The notes beneath the pieces are model-generated. The model did not search any database. It saw only the letters and a program-made list of their open reading frames with translations, and was not told the origin of the DNA. Shown here one piece after another: positions 59,535 to 64,000 of a stretch of DNA of 64,000 nt (position 1 is the first letter of the stretch; each line of letters begins with the position of its first letter). The stretch lies in NCBI GenBank assembly GCA_947685225.1, contig CANTUV010000024.1:19052001-19116000 (forward strand). Direction: 5' to 3'. The stretch is from Garcia nutans. Its lineage: Eukaryota; Streptophyta; Magnoliopsida; Malpighiales; Euphorbiaceae. The translations under genes and the position numbers were made by a program.

Positions 59535-59539
59535 TTAAC
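59535..59539. repeat. Target-site duplication of the solo LTR, right (TTAAC)
   Basis: Exact match to 56699-56703. Confidence 0.92.
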
Positions 59540-60868
59540 TTTGTCAGGGTTAATCTCAATGCCATTTGGACCAATCAAATGACCCAACAATTTTCATGAG
59601 GTAACCCCAAACACATACTTCTTCGGGTTTAGCCTTAGCTTATACTTCAATGCTCTATCGAAGAATAATTCTATGTTTTGGAAGTGTTGTTCCCTTGTAT
59701 CTGATTTCACCATCATATCATCAACATATACTTCGACTTCTTTATGCATCATATCATGAAATAATGTGGTGGCCATCCTTTGGTAGGTTGCTCCAGCATT
59801 CTTTAATCCGAACGGCATCACCTTATAACAAAATATACCCCATGTAGTAATTAAAGAAGTTTTTGCTTTATCCTCTTGGGCCATTAATATTTGGTTATAT
59901 CCAAAAAATTCATATAAAAATGAGTGTAGCACGCTAGAGGCTGCACTATCAATGAGGACATCTATATGGGGTAAAGGAAAATCATCTTTTGGGGAAACCT
60001 TGTTTAAATCTTTGTAGTCCACACAGACCCTAATTCTTCCATCTTTCTTTGGCACGGGTATTATGTTGGCTAACCAGTCTGGATAATCTATCACTTCAAG
60101 GAACTTTACTTTTATTTGTTTAGTGACCTCTTCTTTAATCAATTCAGCCCATTCTGGCCTCAAATGCCTAAGCTTTTGTTTGACAGGTTTCATGTGAGTG
60201 TAAGTAGGAATCAGATGTTCGGCTATGTCTCGATCTATTCCAGGCATATCCTCATAAGACCAATCAAATACTTCTTCATATTTTTTAAATATTTTTTCAA
60301 ATCTCTCTCTCACATCAAGAGTAAGGTCGGATGCTATGCTAAAATTTTTAGGATTTTTGGTTGTTCCCAAATTTAATGACTGTGTATCAACAGAGTTAAT
60401 ATTAAAGATTCTCATGTAACCACTATTTGAATGCATGCAACCATTAGGAGAAACATCACACAAGTAAGCAAAATTAGACTTTATTTCATTTATTCTGTAA
60501 AAGAAAACATCATCATCCTCACACAAAGCAGACAAATTAAAATCAAAATAAAAATCATTGTCATTGTTCTCAAAATCATAAAGTAGGACATCTTTAAACT
60601 TTTCTTCAACCAGGGCAGCAATCTCCTCTAGAGTTTTTTCGGCTTTTAGGATGGCTTCCTTCTTCTCTTCTGGATTGGGCTCCTTGTCGGCTGGCAAGGT
60701 GAGCTCTTTCTTCACTTGTTCTACTATCTTAGCAACATCAGTAAAAATTTTCAAAACCCGGGATCAACTTTCCCATGAACATGATTGGCTCGGGCTTTCC
60801 TTGGAGTGGTCTCACGTTTGGAGCTTTGACAAAGATCTCTTCAAGTGGTGGGAAGCTCATCTTGTGAT
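59540..60868 (-). pseudogene. Tat2 reverse transcriptase
   Basis: The frame continues from upstream with no start of its own. RT motifs: HLIPTYTHMKPVKQKLRHLR (60170-60230), IIPVPKKDGRIRVCVDYKDLNK (60010-60070), LPHIDVLIDSAA, MPFGLKNAGATYQRM (59790-59830), and the catalytic VYVDDMMVKS (59705-59735). In motif A the expected F-x-D is S-F-L-Y-E-F-F, so the catalytic Asp is not evident. A TGA near 59591 replaces Gly in the VTSGK position. The stretch 60570-60760 is a Lys/Glu-rich spacer between protease and RT. The enzyme would be inactive as written. Confidence 0.87.
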
Positions 60869-60874
60869 TCTTCT

Positions 60875-63363
60875 TTAGATGGACATCTTTGTTGGCTTCT
60901 CATACCATAACCCTTTCTTGGAAGTTTGAATTTTGAAATCTAGAAGCTTTGTCACACCGGCCTTATCCTTTCCAAGATCGGCTCCGGGAAGGCAGTTCAT
61001 GCTCTTCACCATATTCAAGACCTTAGAGTCCACTACTTCATCATAAGAAATTGTAGCTACTTGGAAACCATTGAGAGGCCTCTCTACCATTAGAGCATTA
61101 ATAACCTCATTATCTTATGCTCGATGACCACCGTCTCATCTCCATTAGGGAATTTGATCTTTTGATGAAGGGTGGAAGGAACTCCACCGAGAGGATGAAA
61201 CCATGGTCATCCCAAAAGTAGAGCAAAGGTAATGGGTATGTCCAAAACAATAAATTCAATAATAGAATCAATTGGACCAACCTTCACAGCAGCTTTGAAA
61301 GTTCCTTCGGCATGCCTCTTGGTGTTGTCATAAGCCCAAATGGTTATCTCGGTTGGGCTTAGATCCCTCATTGACATAGCTAGCTTTGGCAATATTTTAA
61401 GTGGACAATCATTTATGGTGGATCCATCATCAACCATTACACATGGAGTCCTTTTTCCTTTGACTTCCACTTTGATAAAGAGAGGGCGGATGTGATCTCT
61501 CCCCTCTTTCGGTATATCCGCATATGAGAAAGATACCATTCCCATAGTAACTTTGCTCTTCTTTTAAACTTCTTCACACTTCATTTCTCCTTTCACTTTT
61601 ATGAAGTTAATCAGTTTCTCAGGTGTTATAGAGGTGAAAATTGGCATGCTAGCCAAGGCCTTGGCCATAGTTTTGCGATGCTTTTTAAAAGTGGCCAATA
61701 AGTCCCAAATGCTAACGCTTTCTTGGGTTCTCTTCAACTGCTTAAGCACAATATCATCTTCCTCTTGTTTGTTCCCTACTTCAACTTCCTTTCCTTTATT
61801 AACTTCTACCTCCTTAGGTGGTGGCCTTGCATAAGGCTTACCAGATATTGTGTTCATTACTTCATCTTCTTCATGCTAGGACTAGGTCCATTCCTCCTTC
61901 TTCGGTACAAGATCATCATCACTATTGCTTGAATCCCAAAACTCATTCACCACACAGATTGCTACTTCTTTACCCATCATAGCTTGTTCAACTTCGCTAA
62001 ATACCACTTCTTTTTTGGTTGCTTCTTCATCCACATCTTGGAAAGAAGACATGACAAAACTTTCATGCAAACCTCCTCCAATCATAAAGGTTGCCGGTGG
62101 TAGTACTCTACTGAACCTTGGCAATGGATTGTCTTTGGTGTTTGGCTTGTTGGGCTCAAGCAGCTTCCCACTATTAATCAAATTTTGGATCTCATGCCTC
62201 AACCTCACACATCTATCCGTGTCATGCCCTTGCATTTGATGAAATTGACAAAATGCCTTAGTGTCAAAATTAGGTGGGAGAGGGTTAGGTAAAGGATGAG
62301 AATTTAAGGGCTGTAACAATCCCTTCTTTTGTAGCTTATTGAGGACCCAAGACAGTAGCTTCCCCAATTCTAAAAACTACCTTCTTCCTCCTTGGCTAGT
62401 AGCATTAACATCAACTGCCTTTTGCATGCCTTGGTTACCAGACTGATAGTTTCCTTTCTCGTTCCATGTTGAAAAGCGGTTCTTCTCTCTTTCCCACTCT
62501 TCAATTTGTAGACCAGCTTGTAAAAGGTCCTTGAAATCCCGAATGAGTGTATGAGACATCCTTTCGCGTGTGCTAGGTAACACTCCTCTTACAATCATTC
62601 TAATTTGATTGGATTCATCAGGCCTTCTCTTGAGCAATGCAGCCTTATTTCTCCATCTCTTCATATAGTCCATGAAATTCTCATTCGGCCTTTGTCTAAT
62701 GGACTCCACCTCCAATAGAGTAACTTCTAATTCAACATTGTATCCATATTGTTGGATGAAGGCCTTGTATAGCAGATCCCAACTCTTTTGAGTGTCATCA
62801 TCTAAGGTATTGAACAAGTTTTGGACAACAGGATCCAATGAAAGCATAAAGTACCTTAAAGTTTGAGCCTTAGTAGCTCGGGCAGACTGCATAGCAGTGA
62901 TATACTACTTCGCATGGAGCTGAGGATTTTTTATTCCATCAAACTTTGTAAAGAATGGCATCTTAAACTTATAAGGGACCTCCTCATCATGTTCAAATAG
63001 TTTGTCGATCTCGGACATCTCTTCCGTTTTTAGTTTCTTCTCAAATTTCTTTTCCAACTCCTCAATCATCTTTTCGACATCTGAAGTTTCAGTTTTCTCC
63101 ACAGCTGATCTTTCAACAATCTTTGTCTCTTTCTTCTTATCTTGAGGATCTTGGAAGTATTGAGCCCAATCATCAAAAACCACTTTACCAACTTTAGCCT
63201 TCCCCTTGTCCTTCGGTTTCTTGGTGCTAGCAGATGCTTCGACATTGTTTCCTAAAATTGTAGCCAATTGGTTCTTCATGGTCTCAGCCAAGGTCTCCTT
63301 TAGTTCTTCCATTTTAGCATTGAGGGCGCCATCCACAATTCTTTGAATTTGTACGGGCTCCAT
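60875..63363 (-). pseudogene. Tat2 gag and protease
   Basis: Starts at ATG 63363 (MEPVQIQRIVDGALN). A Lys/Glu-rich N-terminus leads to the gag core: LRYFMLSLDPVVQNLFNTL, ESIRQRPNENFMDYMKRWR (62650-62720), MIVRGVLPSTRERM. The zinc finger FCQFHQMQGHDTDRC (62215-62260) has the Tat form C-x2-H-x4-H-x4-C. After a linker with SVSIWDLLATFKKH the protease follows: VMVDDGSTINDCPLKILPKL (61385-61445), with D-D-G-S at the active site, and WFHPLGGVPSTLHQK (61155-61200). Stops near 62905, 62377, 61882, 61564 and 61207 and one frame change near 61150 break it. It is the same family as Tat1 on the plus strand. Confidence 0.88.
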
Positions 63364-63750
63364 TGCCTTTGGTGAGAAAGTAATTGATTTGCTAATAGAT
63401 TCTTTATTTTCGACGTAGGTCTGATTGTAATAACCTTTTAAACTGTCGTAATCTAGGGCTGTGAGCCAGAAGGGATTAATGATATGTCATGCAAATTTAT
63501 GTATGAATATATGCATGTATGCACAAACAATAAACAAATAAGTATAAATAGGACGTTCCTTCCAACCTTATAACATCCACACATGAATGGCGAGTCTCTT
63601 TTCCTAGGTAATATGGTTAACAAAATACCAACATGGGATATCTTGTTTTTGAAAAGTTCCCTTGGACGGTTTAATCAATAGTTACATTTTAAAAATAAAA
63701 ATCAGTTTATGATAATTGTTTTATTAGTTTTTGTCATAGATTTGTATCTT
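63364..63750 (-). other. Tat2 leader upstream of gag
   Basis: No open frame or motif recognised. Its 5' LTR and primer site are not in view. Confidence 0.45.
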
Positions 63751-64000
63751 ATTTATTATGATGATTATTGTTTTATTTAGGTATTTTGGTAGTTTTAATA
63801 TGTTTATTTAGTGTTTTCATTAATTTAGGTAGTTTTAATTTATTTGAGTGTTTATGTCATTTTTGTTCTAGTTTTTAGTGTGTGTTTGTGTGTTGTTAGT
63901 TAATGTTTATTAGATTCTTGTTTAAAGTGTGTTTCAAGTGTTTGTGTTAGGTTAATAAGCAAGGAACCATATTAAGGGCAAAACCAAGGATCAAGAGAGG
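63751..64000 (+). repeat. Probable start of another Athila-type LTR
   Basis: Bases 63898-63960 resemble the beginning of the E1 LTR (22799-22872): AGTTAATGTTT, GTTTAAAGTGTGTTT, AAGTGTTTGT and TTAGGTTAA occur in the same order. The exact left edge is unclear, perhaps TGATGATTATTG at 63759. It is a different subfamily from E1. Confidence 0.5.

Larger units (their letters stand above)
37379..63750 (-). mobile_element. Tat-lineage element Tat2 with two antisense genes; 5' end outside or interrupted
   Basis: From its 3' end: LTR 37379-39130, polypurine tract, minisatellite, antisense PMD gene, antisense DUF7745-like gene, integrase, second RNase H, RNase H, RT, protease, gag starting at ATG 63363. 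The Tat lineage is shown by the dual RNase H (56020-56577 and 55648-56016), the YVDDM catalytic motif and the C-x2-H-x4-H-x4-C gag finger. It is interrupted by element B and by a solo LTR. Its 5' LTR is not reached. Confidence 0.88.

Overview
The window is gene-poor, AT-rich nuclear DNA of a flowering plant, most likely a eudicot. It is built almost entirely from nested Ty3/gypsy LTR retrotransposons. The evidence is plant-type primer-binding sites (initiator tRNA-Met and tRNA-Asp), chromovirus and Tat-type polyproteins, long TG...CA LTRs, 5-bp target duplications, and plant mobile domain (PMD) genes. I see no clear cellular housekeeping gene, rRNA, tRNA or CRISPR array.

Layout, left half. 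An Athila-like element (E1; 5' LTR entering at base 1, 3' LTR 22762-24523) carries one decayed gag-like frame. It is split by a Del/Tekay-type chromovirus (G1, 2447-11533, duplication AGTTG) and, further 3', by a young non-autonomous large element (LARD1, 12280-21953, two 2994-bp LTRs, duplication ACTTT). E1 itself sits in the gag of a plus-strand Tat element (Tat1, 24524-26345). Tat1 is cut at 26346 by a minus-strand chromovirus (A).

Layout, right half. Element A has the order LTR - internal - LTR - partial second internal (26346-37378). It is truncated at 37379 by the 3' LTR of a minus-strand Tat element (Tat2), which runs to near the window end. Between its 3' LTR and pol, Tat2 holds a minisatellite and two plus-strand (antisense) genes of the plant mobile domain / DUF7745 type. 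The first still has several introns. The second is split by another non-autonomous element (B, 42873-52800, minus strand). Tat2 pol is split by a solo LTR of B's family (56704-59534, duplication TTAAC). The last 250 bases look like the start of another Athila-type LTR.

How it works together. G1, A, Tat1 and Tat2 carry or once carried gag, protease, reverse transcriptase, RNase H and integrase. All are broken by stops or insertions; only the 508-codon A' pol fragment is open. LARD1 and B code for nothing visible and would need enzymes of an autonomous chromovirus.

The most interesting signals: (1) a twin-hairpin module in all nine chromovirus-type LTRs, with paired base changes and a consensus 5' splice site next to it in most; (2) a large inverted repeat enclosing a family-specific repeat cassette in the same LTRs; (3) the intron-containing antisense PMD genes of Tat2; (4) arrays of CACGGCCGTG-like palindromes in LTRs of unrelated lineages. 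All comparisons were made by eye.
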